Source: Hippopus hippopus
Lineage: Eukaryota > Mollusca > Bivalvia > Cardiida > Cardiidae
Reading direction: 5' to 3'
NCBI GenBank assembly: GCA_946811185.2
Contig: OX328101.1
Coordinates: forward strand, 18,150,122-18,214,121
Length of the DNA: 64,000 nucleotides
Each line of letters begins with the position of its first letter. Position 1 is the stretch's first letter. The position numbers and the translations under genes were made by a program. Below the pieces are notes generated by a model. The model did no database searches. It saw only the letters and a list, made by a program, of their open reading frames with translations, and was not told the origin of the DNA. Shown piece by piece: positions 54,563 through 64,000 of the stretch.

Positions 54563-55384
54563 TAACCCTTTAATACAGACCCTCAGGAGGAGGGCTTTTG
54601 AAAACATTATGGGAAAAGGAGAAAATACTGGTAACCAGAATACATGGATCCGTAGTGATAAGATAAGCCCACTTCCTCGTTAACTTTAGAGATGCTTTAA
54701 CTAATTTACACAATGTTAAGTACAAAAAGTCCGAATTTCGGGGGTGAAGGACAGTGCAACAGATTTACATGCTTCAGCAAAGTTTTGTACATCAATGAGA
54801 AAGAATGAAACACCTAAAAACTTAAACATACCTCAGTTTTGCCAAAGAATAATGGAATTTAAGATGTTTATTGATTTTGTGAGGCTAGTTAAGTCGTCTC
54901 AACATCATATTCAATAATAAATTACACCGAATAACATACGTATCGAATATTCATAGATTGTCTGATTCAACAAAAAGTTTTAATTTCGGGTAAGGGAAAC
55001 TGGTTGTTTGATGATTTTAAAATGTCTTAAGTGTGCCATCAATTAACAAACCTGTTAATATCATTGACGGCTGTTTGTTTTGCACTTCAATGATATACTG
55101 AGACAAAGATGGTCAAGTGGATTAGAGCGGCAATTTTGGTTTGCAATCAAACACACATCCTATCAAATTTACAGTTTACCGACAAACCCTTTGAAATGGC
55201 AGATGCGCTAATCCACTTAAATATGGCTAAATCAAAAGTTGATTTGATTAAGGTAAGTTGCCTTTTAAAATGAACTTCTAAAACAGAACAGAATAGAAGT
55301 AAGACCTTAAATCTACTGTAAGTATGCTTAAAAATGTAAGTAGCAGATGGTTTAATTCCAAGACTAGGCTGCATACTATTTGCA
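54563..55384. other. TTAA MITE fragment, otherwise no gene
   Basis: 54564-54645 is a minus-oriented MITE end (TTAACCCTTTAATACAG, then GGAGAAAATACTGGTAACCAG). Nothing else was recognised. Confidence 0.45.
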
Positions 55385-55670
55385 ACCAGCCCGCATAGCT
55401 CAGTTGGTAGAGCGTAGGACTCGTGATCATGAGGGTGTAGGTTCGATTCCCACGGCTGGCCATCTAAAATTACTAATAGACTTTCGCATGAGACGTTAAA
55501 CTGAGGTCCCATGTGCTATACACTGAGCACGTTAAAAAACCACGTGTAACTTAGGATGGGTTTCGTCCTGTATCCGCACTATCCCCCGTAACAATACTAA
55601 CAGCCTTCAGGGGGCATCGCCTATATGGGAAACGGGTGGCGACGATAAATAAATGCAAATTCAATTCAAT
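55385..55670 (+). mobile_element. tRNA-derived SINE, family 1, full length
   Basis: The head is cleaner than at 14409: A box TAGCTCAGTTGGT, B box GGTTCGATTCCC, then the conserved body and a TTCAATTCAAT tail. It lacks the short insert in the anticodon arm seen in the first copy. Confidence 0.9.
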
Positions 55671-55841
55671 ATGATTTGCAATCTGATCTATATCTACACA
55701 CTCAGCATATTCTTCACGCATCAAGGGTTAAAATTAATGCCAAACTGGAACATTCATGACATGTGCCAAATTTCTGGATGTATAGAGGTTGTATTTTAAA
55801 CTTAAACTACTATTGCACCTCTCAGACTCAAACAGGTATAG

Positions 55842-56043
55842 AGGCAGACCTCCAGATAGAGGGAGTGATTCTAATTTCAAAATTGAAAATATTAAGTATT
55901 CTCCACTAAACCCTATGTTATAGGTACTCATTAGAATTGTCTCATCGAGACGATTCTAATGAGTATCCACAACATAGGGTTTGGAAGAGAAATAATGGAT
56001 TTAGAATACCATCACTCCCTCTTATCTGGAGCTCTGTAGAGGT
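55842..56043. repeat. About 200-bp imperfect palindrome
   Basis: CCTCCAGATAGAGGGAGTG at the left faces CACTCCCTCTTATCTGGAG at the right. The centre GTACTCATTAGAATTGTCTC / GAGACGATTCTAATGAGTAT is nearly perfect. Fold-back MITE. Confidence 0.8.
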
Positions 56044-56048
56044 GTTAA

Positions 56049-56243
56049 TTAACTCTTAACCAGACAACAAAACATTAGATTCGTGTATTTTGAAAACGTT
56101 TGCTGTTGAAAAAATTAACTGTTGCTCCAGTGATGAGATATGTTTTTGAAAGGGCAGAAAACAGCCAAAAAAAGAGAGAAATGTTTTCAAAAGTCTCCTT
56201 CTTCATGGTCGATAAAGGACGGGACTGTGTGGTAAAGGGTTAA
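56049..56243 (+). repeat. TTAA MITE copy
   Basis: TTAACTCTTAACCAGACAACAAAACATTAGA to CTGTGTGGTAAAGGGTTAA; the hairpin core is reduced. Confidence 0.8.
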
Positions 56244-56829
56244 ATTGTAAATCCTTTTCCTATATTGTTTACAGTCAAATTATGTTATATACTGACGAAA
56301 TGTCTTAAAAGCTTATGCCCCTTTTAGTAATTATACTCACACTCTTTATTAAAGCTTTAAAACACTTAAAGTGTTTCTAGCCACAACATTACATACCAGA
56401 TGTAACAGACATCTTTTACAAAGGTCGATAGATCTAGTTTGAAAATTACAATAGACAAGGCATACTACATGCATTCTAAATATGTTCAACAGACTATTTT
56501 TTGAGGGAAAAAAAGTTAACCCTTTACCTCCGAAATAAGCGAAATAAAAGATTTCACGCGGATAGTATAAACCCAAATGTTGCCATTTCAAAGTGATTTT
56601 GGGGAAAAAATATCTCCTTATTGGGCAGTGCAGGTCCAAAATCAGACCGCATGTTCTGTGCAGTCTGATTTTGATCTGCACTACCCAACGTATAGTCAGG
56701 CTCAACAGCGTCAGGCTTATCAGACAACAATAATGAAAATAAAACTGGAGCATTTTATTGAACTATGAGCTGCTTCTTAATTTATTTGCGAACTATATAT
56801 ATTTAGAAAGGCTTTCATAAATAAATAAA
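56244..56829. other. No gene; palindromic MITE at 56623-56687
   Basis: Apart from the GGGCAGTGCAGGTCCAAAATCAGAC palindrome nothing was recognised. Confidence 0.45.
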
Positions 56830-57510
56830 TTATCGCTTTTTTCGATTAAGACATCATTAACGAATAGAATTTGCCCTCAGATGGCCATCTGCAGTATTTT
56901 TTGCTAAGATATTTCCGACGGATTTGAGTGTACTTTGGGCAAACTAATAACAAGTGGTACTCGTTTTCGATCATTCTCATATTACAATGCGTACAAAGAC
57001 GTTCTTCACAAGGGATATTATCGAAGCTACCTCTCTCAATATTGAGATCATGGGATGGTGTTCTGAATCTGTTAAGCGCAAATTTATCTTTAAAATTGAT
57101 ATTTATGCTGTTTTGGTAGAACTATGTGTAACCTAAACCGTTTCGTTGTAAAATATCTTCAATTATGTACGCCCAGTTACTCCCACTATACGTATAACCA
57201 TTTTCACAATCATTTAGCAGAGAGAAGTAGACCGTTTTAACGAGGGAGTTTTCTGGTTGCCTAAGGATATGGATCCAGTACCTTAATATACTGATCTTTC
57301 TACTTACAATAAGTGGCATTTGACCTGTTTTACCATATGAGGTTACTACAGGTGTAGATCTCACATTTAAGATTCTACGGATAAAATTAGAATGCAGAGC
57401 TTCTACGTCTTATGCATCATAGCTACCCCATATTTCTGATGCAAAATTAAGAACAGATCCTTCTAGGGAATCAAAAAGAGAACATTTTTGCAATAAGGGT
57501 AAGTAAATAT
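56830..57510 (-). pseudogene. 3' end of a non-LTR retrotransposon (reverse transcriptase C-terminal region)
   Basis: On the minus strand 57500-57122 encodes LNFASEIWGS, a region rich in basic residues, VSRKISILRYWIHIL and LLNDCENG, the region after the RT core in RTE/CR1-like elements. A stop at 57122 and a frame change precede DKFALNRFRTPSHDLNIERG and the zinc-knuckle-like LCTHCNMRMIENEYHLLLVCPKY (57070-56930). The 5' part is absent, as in typical 5'-truncated copies, and further stops are present. Confidence 0.8.
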
Positions 57511-57523
57511 TTGAGTTCAAGTT

Positions 57524-57747
57524 TTAACCCTTTACCACGAAATCCCAAGAATTAACAATCCTGAAGTAAAAGCCTTTTGAATACATTGTAGGAAAAGGAG
57601 AAAATACTGGTAACCAGCATTTTCTCCTTTTCTTATAAAGTTTTCTATCCTTCCAAAAACAAATTTTAAATTTTGAGTCACATTTGTCATCTGAAAATGC
57701 CTTCAGTTTCAACCAGTCTAAAATTCTGTCATTTGGTAAAGAATTAA
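57524..57747 (-). repeat. TTAA MITE, complete copy
   Basis: TTAACCCTTTACCACGA at 57524 and GTCATTTGGTAAAGAATTAA at the end, with core GGAGAAAATACTGGTAACCAGCATTTTCTCC. Confidence 0.85.
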
Positions 57748-58784
57748 CAGCATTTTTTTCTCTCTAGCGGTAAAGATGTACCTTTAAATTCATATGGCTG
57801 CAGTTCTCATCAAAATACATTCATAGACAAAAAGCCATTTTCCTTACTGTTAATAGAATGTCCATGACAGACCGTATACATGTATATATATACACGTGTC
57901 AAAAAATTTGGGAATTACTGATGACAGGACATTTGGCATATAGAAATGTTTGCAAAATCAGTTATTTTTTGGTACACTTGTATTAAAAATATGTGAACAG
58001 AAAAGTGAATTTTTTGAATTTGTGAAATTGCAAGAATTTCCACATAGCAAAAATTTCCACTTGTACAGTATTTACAGACAGCAGGGATACTATATGCCAC
58101 CTGCATTTAACCCATTAGATTAACCACACAACTTTTAACGACCCTGTTGGAGAAGACTTTTAAGAAATTGTGGGTACTGGAGAAAATGCTGGCTCCTTTT
58201 CTCACAATGTTTTCTACCCTGTCAAAGAACTTCAGGTTATTCACATCACTGTTGAAATTGTTGTTTCCACTTGGACGAGTCTCGAATTTGTCGTTTGGTA
58301 AAGATTTCAAATGGCAAGAGCATCACTAGCACTTTGATTATTTAGAACAAAATTTGTAGATGTAAATGTACCTCTGTCTAACATTCATCTTCAATCAGTC
58401 ACAGATTTGACCCCATCTGGTGTATTACACTACTTTCAGCAGTATATCAGTAACGCCATGGCAACAGCAAACTTGTTCATCTATTTTCTATGTTTCATCA
58501 AGCTTAGACTAGGGCTCTTCAATATCATTCCCCAGGGTACACCCATCAAAACCATCACTGCAAGTGAGGAACAAACCCAGGACCTCTAAATAACAAATCT
58601 GGAAATATGTTCACACTGTCACCTGTAAGTAAATAAGATATATAACAGTAAATAAACCGTACTACTAAACAACCAAAGTGCCTTTCATGACTATGTTGCC
58701 TTTGTGGCCTGTGTAGATCAAGATCAGGCTGCACAAAACATGCAACCTGATCTTTGATCTACACTGTCCACTTTGCTGAAATAC
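57748..58784. other. MITE remnants, no gene
   Basis: A minus TTAA MITE at about 58113-58305, a SINE-like fragment at 58430-58600, a GTAGATC palindrome at 58708-58770, and a CAGGGATACTATAT half palindrome near 58082. Confidence 0.5.
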
Positions 58785-59240
58785 TGTAGACAAAAGCAAG
58801 CATGAAATTGCAACTATTTGGGACATATTTCTAGGATGAAAATGTCTGATAGGTTTTTATCACATAACCTCCCTTGTTTTCAGTGTAATATATCAATTAC
58901 AGATTTTATCTTATACATGTTTGATATCACAATAATTACCGTGTGACATCATTTTTGACCTCATTTTGTGAGTATTTCATAGTAGTGAATAGCTTTTATG
59001 AATATTACCACAGGTGCATCTATTGATGGTTTTGCATCTTCTGATCTATAATTTGTGAAATAGCATTATGTGTTAAAAAGAATCCAACATTCGTTGGCAT
59101 TTGCAATAAAACTTTATTAAACTCTACAAGAAAAAATGTCATTAAGCTCAGCAAAGGCCCCCTTAATAACATTTTCCCTAGACTCGTGTAATATCTTAAC
59201 TCAAACCCCAACTCATGTCAGATCCTATAAATTCAGCACA
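58785..59240. repeat. Dispersed repeat shared with 22855-23425
   Basis: Same ordered phrases as the first copy (CATAACCTCCCTTGTTTTCAGTGTAAT, AAAAAGAATCCAACATTCGTTGGC, CCCCAACTCATGTC). Confidence 0.55.
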
Positions 59241-59403
59241 CTAAGGGGTTGATGTTGTTACAGTTATTACAATAGAAAGAATTTGTAAACAGAATGCTGA
59301 TCAAATGTGGGTTTGCTTCTTAAAGAGTCAAAAAAAAAAACTGCAGGAAAAAGAGAAAAAATTGTTATGATAATTGTTTTTTCCTTTTTTCCACAATATA
59401 TTA

Positions 59404-60135
59404 TTAACCCTTTACCACAGTGTTCCCACTAGCTTTTTATTTCAAGGGTACACTTATCCCCTGAGCTGTAACTGAGGGGGTAAGATTTCATATTAGTGGG
59501 TATGACAATAATGGTTCCCAACTAGAGGTTTACAAAGCAATCCATATTGATGATTTAGAGCAAAAATGTCCATTATATTAAAATAATTACGTAAATCTAC
59601 TGCTTAAAGTAATTAAAAAGCTGAAAAGGCAGTCTGAAGTGACTCTGATTGGACAATGTCGAAGAGACATTTTGTTGTGTCATGGGTTTCTGTGTATTTT
59701 GCACTGATCAATTTTTCATGCCTGTTACTTTCTGGATAGGTATGCATGATTTGAAAAAAGATTGTCAGTAAGGGTAACAGGTAACTTCAAAACTTAACAT
59801 TTTACACAAAATAAGCAAATAAATGCCTTTTTTGTCCATGTATTTTCTTACGTGAGGTCTCACGTGTAACCAATACTTGTTATATGAATTTCAATTCCAT
59901 AACGTGATTTACACAAGAATTTGCACAAGTGGGAACACTGCCACACAATCCCGAGTTTTAACGACCTTGAGGAAGAAGCCCTTTGAAAACATTGTGGGGA
60001 AAAGAGAAAATGCTGGTAACCAGCATTTTCTCCATTTCCAACACTTTTTTTCTTCCCTATTAAAGACAAATTCCATCGTTTAAGTCACAAACATATTGTC
60101 GTCTGCAAATGCTTTCAATGTTGCCTTGTGGTAAA
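59404..60135 (-). repeat. TTAA MITE copy interrupted by another transposon
   Basis: TTAACCCTTTACCA is followed by a 523-bp insert, then CCACACAATCCCGAGTTTTAACGACC, the core GAGAAAATGCTGGTAACCAGCATTTTCTCC, GTCTGCAAATGCTTTCAATGTTG and TGGTAAAG. A partial further copy precedes it (59250-59400). Confidence 0.85.
59418..59940. mobile_element. 523-bp DNA transposon with CAGTGTTCCCACT ends
   Basis: CAGTGTTCCCACT (59418) and AGTGGGAACACTG (ending 59940) are perfect 13-bp inverted ends. CCA flanks both sides (59415-59417 and 59941-59943), a 3-bp target duplication. No coding capacity. Confidence 0.85.
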
Positions 60136-60369
60136 GAGGAACATCCTCTTTCAAAGGGTCTTAAAACAGAGAACCACCTAATAAATGGTAATGAAGTTTC
60201 ACTAGATTTGCACAAAGCACAACTTTTGAACGTAACTATGGCAGCCCAAGTAAACATTCTGGAGAAATTTGTGGTCTGCATTCCACTACCCAATAAGTAC
60301 ATGTGACGAAAATGTATTTGATGTACCCTTCACCTTACGAGTCCATGCTATCCTAAGACTTGAAATCAT

Positions 60370-60510
60370 AACAGGGAGAGAAGAAACTGGCTTGCATTTT
60401 CTCCTTTCCTATAATGTGTTAAACTCTTTCAAAGACAAATTCCATCTTTTGAATCACAATTTTTCATCTAAAATTACTTTGAATGTGGATAAGTTTACGA
60501 TTTATTTATG
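60370..60510 (-). repeat. TTAA MITE fragment
   Basis: CATTTTCTCCTTTCCTATAATGTG, CTTTCAAAGACAAATTCCATC and TTGAATGTGGATAAGTTTACG follow the family's inverted order. Confidence 0.6.
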
Positions 60511-60927
60511 AAGAGCAATACTTCCAACCACCCATGGGACTCGGCTCACATGATGAAGGTGTGTTCACTTGCTACTGGAATTTTCAACTGTAACCTTCAT
60601 TTGCTAACCTCAACCCTCATGCTGGTAAGCATAACTCATTGACTTTTTGCGGACAGTGTTGGTCAAGATCAGACTGCACAGAATGTGCAGTCTGACTGTG
60701 CATCTACACTGTCCGATATGGAAATATCTTTTCCCAAATATTACCTTTGAAACTGCAAAGTTTGGGTTTTTACTATCACTTTGAAAGTTTCATTTCACTT
60801 TTTTAGCAGCATAAAGGTTAAGTTCATCAATTGATTATCATACAAGATCAACAGATCCAGACATTAAAATGTTGAGCTATCATCATTTAGACAAAGATAG
60901 GACAGAGAACTCTCATGCTGGAATGAA

Positions 60928-61478
60928 AAGGCTTTTTCGTCCCTGGGCTTGTTCGCCTGGGCCTGTTCTTCCAGGCCTGCTCTTCCAAACTCAGAGGAAT
61001 TTCTGCCTTTCCTTTGGGGCCAAATTCGGTTCCATTCCCAATTCAAAAATGGCATTAGTTTTCCCCAATTCCAGGATTTTTTCCAAAACAAAACAAATTC
61101 ACCTTGGATACTGATGCATTGGTCAGTGCTTTTATGAAGCAGATGTAGATGTAATATACCTACCTCCTGAAAAATCTAAAAAATGTCAAAAAAAAAAAAA
61201 AATGGATGTTTTTCGTACATCCAAAATTTAACAAATAGAATCAAAGGTGTTAATGATAAACTATCTATCCCTGATTGTGACAAGTGTGCGAAGGTCTTTA
61301 CAACAATAATATTCCAAACTACATGTATGTCATAAACAAGAGCCTTTAATTGTGGAAATATTGAGTATTTGTTCATATTTCTTGAGCCAGGGTTGATTCA
61401 AAAACGAAAAAAGCCCAGGTAAACGAGCCCAGGGACGAATAAGGTAAGGGCCGAATAAGCTAAGGGACGAAGAAGCCC
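60928..61478. repeat. Fold-back element with GCCCAGG-rich inverted arms
   Basis: CGTCCCTGGGCTTGTTCGCCTGGGC (60939) is mirrored by GCCCAGGTAAACGAGCCCAGGGACG (61412-61436). Each arm also has internal short repeats (GAAGAAGCCCAG, CCTGTTCTTCCAGGCC). A poly-A run lies at 61187. Confidence 0.75.
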
Positions 61479-62445
61479 AGAACCGAATAGAAAAAGGAGT
61501 GTGTCTGTGATGAAGGCTTGTTCCTTTTTATTTGAAATTGTTTGTCATTTTTATTTTACTATCGATCCATCAATAGGATTTGCATACCTTTCGGACTGTC
61601 TGTATTTGATCGTGTAGGTCTTTTTTTTGGACTTAAGAAACTTTTTAAAAGGCAGGACTCTGCTCGTGCAGTTAAGAACGTGTCCACCAACGTCATTTCC
61701 GTTTTAGCTGGTGCCTGGTTTAGGTGCGGCACGAAATTCCGTTATTTCCCTTATCGATACAAATCTTTCCCAAAGCTTCCCCAAAAAGACCAGAATGCAT
61801 ATATTTGTGCAGTCTGATCTTCATCTACACCAATCGCAAAAGTTATCTGGGTCATACTACCGAAAACGTATAGATCTATATCGCGTCCCGTGCATTTTCT
61901 CTCAATAGAAATTGTTATTCCTGGAACTTATTCCACCTTTTTTTCACCATATAACATCGCAATCCAGTCTGGAACAAATACGTCATTTGAATTCAAAAGA
62001 AATTAATGTGAAAATACATGTAGGCAAAGCCTAGAAATGGGCGAAAGAGACATTTTCCTCAGACATATGAAAACAATTGGTACAATAACTGATCGGTACA
62101 GATATATTCATTTGACCTTGCCCAGCAAATTTTTGATGGCAGAAGATATCTGCAGACAACAAATTCGAAAGTGACAAAAGTCCTCAACAGGGTAGCATTT
62201 TACTGGCATTTTATCCTTTTCCCGCAATGTTCTCAGAATCCTTCTTCAGGGCCGTTTGAACTCGGGATTGTGTAGTAAAGGGTTAACTTGTGACGAAATT
62301 TAGCCCTAATTTATCAGGAGTCGCTAATCCCAGCTGGACTAGTTTTTTTTTCCCAAGAATCAATGATAATCACTGCGACGGAATTCATCCACCTGTTATC
62401 GCTGATCATTTGTAAGATGGGAAAACAGCCACTGGGCTCGCATAT
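61479..62445. other. No gene; TTAA MITE and SINE fragments
   Basis: A TTAA MITE fragment at about 62130-62286 (ends GTGTAGTAAAGGGTTAA) and a family 2 SINE body fragment at 62350-62425 (AATCAATGATAATCACTGCGACGGAATTCATCC). Confidence 0.45.
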
Positions 62446-62592
62446 CAACAAATCGATGAAAATAATCGATATCATACGTAAAGGTTCGGGAGTTTCCGGA
62501 GTTTAGCGAACTTAAATCGTGTATACTAGTAATCGATATTCGATAGCTCGGAGCGATAAAAGGTAAGAGAAACGTAACGTTACTTACGAGGG
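62446..62592. repeat. Dispersed repeat shared with 38872-39005
   Basis: See the first copy. This one has an extra GTGTATACTAGTAATCGATATTCG segment. Confidence 0.8.
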
Positions 62593-63344
62593 TCCTCCAA
62601 TAATGAGTGAGACTGTTGTCATATCTCAAATATTGTCTGACAGATTTTAATGAAACTTTGCACATATATTACCTAACATATTAGCAACACAAAAATTACG
62701 CCAAATGACGTTACGTTATGACGTCACAATTATGACCACTTCCTGTGACACAAACAACTGCAACATGGCCAGCTTCACAGCGGAAGAACAACGTGCATAT
62801 ATAAAAATTGAGTAATATGAATATAGGCAAAGCCTAAAGGCGAGCAGTGCTGCAAGTTTTTGCTACTTTCATAGAAGTAAATCTTTTTATCAAATGCCTA
62901 CAAATTATATAGGGGGTAAATCTAGATCTATCTCAGATTTTTTATAATCTCACTAAAGTTAAAAAATAATTAATCTCATAATTAAGCAAAGCAACTGAAG
63001 GTAAACCACCAGAAAAAAAGAAAGACAAATGAAGAGAATATTGAGAATCCCCTCTCCCTCCCCACAAAAAAAAAAAGTACAAGCCCTGGGATGTTTCCTG
63101 TCTTTCTCACACCAGTATCTATAACCCCTTGTTTGTGTCATCCTTTGTATCTGAATATAGTTTGTCATAATTTCATTATAATGTCCATTTAATCTCATGT
63201 ATAGTGCTTTTATGATGTCATATATTATACAGAAATAAATCTATATAGTACTGACACAACTTTCTTTCAAGCTATTGACTACTTTTCTCAAATGCGTTAG
63301 ATGTGAGAGGCTAAAAGTTGCTGGAAAGAAAGTTTGCCTGAACT
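62593..63344. other. No gene recognised
   Basis: TAGGCAAAGCCTA palindromes occur here (near 62823) and at about 62021; otherwise nothing. Confidence 0.4.
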
Positions 63345-63420
63345 GGGTATTGAACCCACAACCACCAGGTCATAAGTTGGTCACAAGACGAACCACCAAG
63401 CTACCTGGCCAGGCAGTTCA
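63345..63420 (-). repeat. tRNA-like sequence
   Basis: On the minus strand CCTGGCCAGGTAGCTTGGTGGTT resembles an A-box region and GGTTGTGGGTTCAATACCCAG a B box. The arms do not fold convincingly, so it is more likely a SINE head than a tRNA gene. Confidence 0.45.
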
Positions 63421-64000
63421 TTTCAGATTTAGGCAAAGGTAGTAAGAAATGTGAATTGATGAATAATGTGCATCCATGCATATGGGATTCAAATTAGTAT
63501 GATGATGTCGTTTTTGACAGCATAACAGTAAACAGAGTAACGTACTGCAAATCACATCTATTATTTGAACACAAAATTTGCACCTTTTTCTGGTATTTAA
63601 CCGTATGGTGGCATATTTCTGCCGCAAGATACAAGATAACTATTGCGATAGTTTGAGAGAACTACTGCGATAAAACAAACTTTTCTGGAAATATTATCTA
63701 GATAATAAAAACTTTCACAGTAAAAATAGCTGATAATTCTCTCTGTTATCACAATTTTTTTTACGTTCATGCCTACAACTGACATTCATGGTATTTATGA
63801 TTAGATACGGTTTCAGAATATCTTGGTCTCCAACCTTATGAATTCTCCTTTTCCCTGAATGGTTTTAAAGTTGTTCGTAAGAGGCATTTCGAGTCGTCTT
63901 TGTGTTTTACAGACTTCAGTTCATTTAATGTGTAGTCAAAATTTAAAAATTAAGCTACAATTGTAAATAATTCAAATTATAACTTACTGCCATCTTGTGA
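63421..64000. other. No gene recognised
   Basis: AT-rich DNA with no feature I can support. Confidence 0.4.

Noticed and set aside
63345..63420. Minus-strand tRNA gene
   Set aside because: Box-like sequences are present, but the arms do not pair well enough to call a functional tRNA.

Overview
The window looks like animal nuclear DNA, most likely from a bivalve mollusc. This is inferred from the mixture of tRNA-derived SINEs, Helentron-like elements with internal tandem repeats, mariner/Tc1 fossils and very dense MITEs, with few long reading frames. The species cannot be named from the sequence. Two parts differ sharply: a compact, AT-rich, virus-like gene block (1 to about 13.5 kb) and about 50 kb of repeat-rich host DNA.

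Positions 1-13.5 kb are a near-complete integrated Polinton/Maverick (adintovirus-type) element; its left end lies outside the window. A leftward arm carries an adenain-like protease (cut by the window edge), a DDE integrase with a C-terminal chromodomain, and a zinc-ribbon/phospholipase A2 protein. A 32-bp divergent spacer separates it from the rightward arm: A32/FtsK-like packaging ATPase, penton-like minor capsid protein, a pX-like core protein with a candidate protease site, a small protein with a dUTPase-like C-terminus, a hydrophobic protein, a coiled-coil protein, a pVI-like amphipathic protein, an unknown 117-aa protein, the double-jelly-roll major capsid protein (MCP), a SAP + NUMOD1-like DNA-binding protein, and a protein-primed family B DNA polymerase with its motifs. 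Together these are the integration, replication, packaging and capsid genes of a virus-like transposon. Many starts have TATAAA-like sequence directly before the ATG. Four loci are broken: the MCP, the polymerase, and the genes starting at 4523 and 5427. The others are open, so the copy is either young or carries assembly errors. After the polymerase come two clusters of an 18-bp minisatellite, probably the terminal region; the right end is not resolved.

From 13.5 to 64 kb I find one convincing cellular gene: an NAD-dependent epimerase/dehydratase-like protein on the minus strand (21139-22071), uninterrupted by introns, with a splice-acceptor-like sequence just before its start. The rest is repeats: at least two SINE families, a TIR element with TTG duplications (16928-18957), a Tc1 remnant, a 3.07-kb mariner copy bounded by TA-flanked inverted ends and interrupted by foreign DNA, two Helentron-like elements (31692-33971, with eight 161-bp units, and 50134-51651), a TTAA-flanked element with a coding remnant (42200-43363), a non-LTR retrotransposon 3' end, and nearly 30 copies or fragments of a TTAA MITE, concentrated at 45-49 kb and 51-62 kb. 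Nested insertions give a relative chronology.
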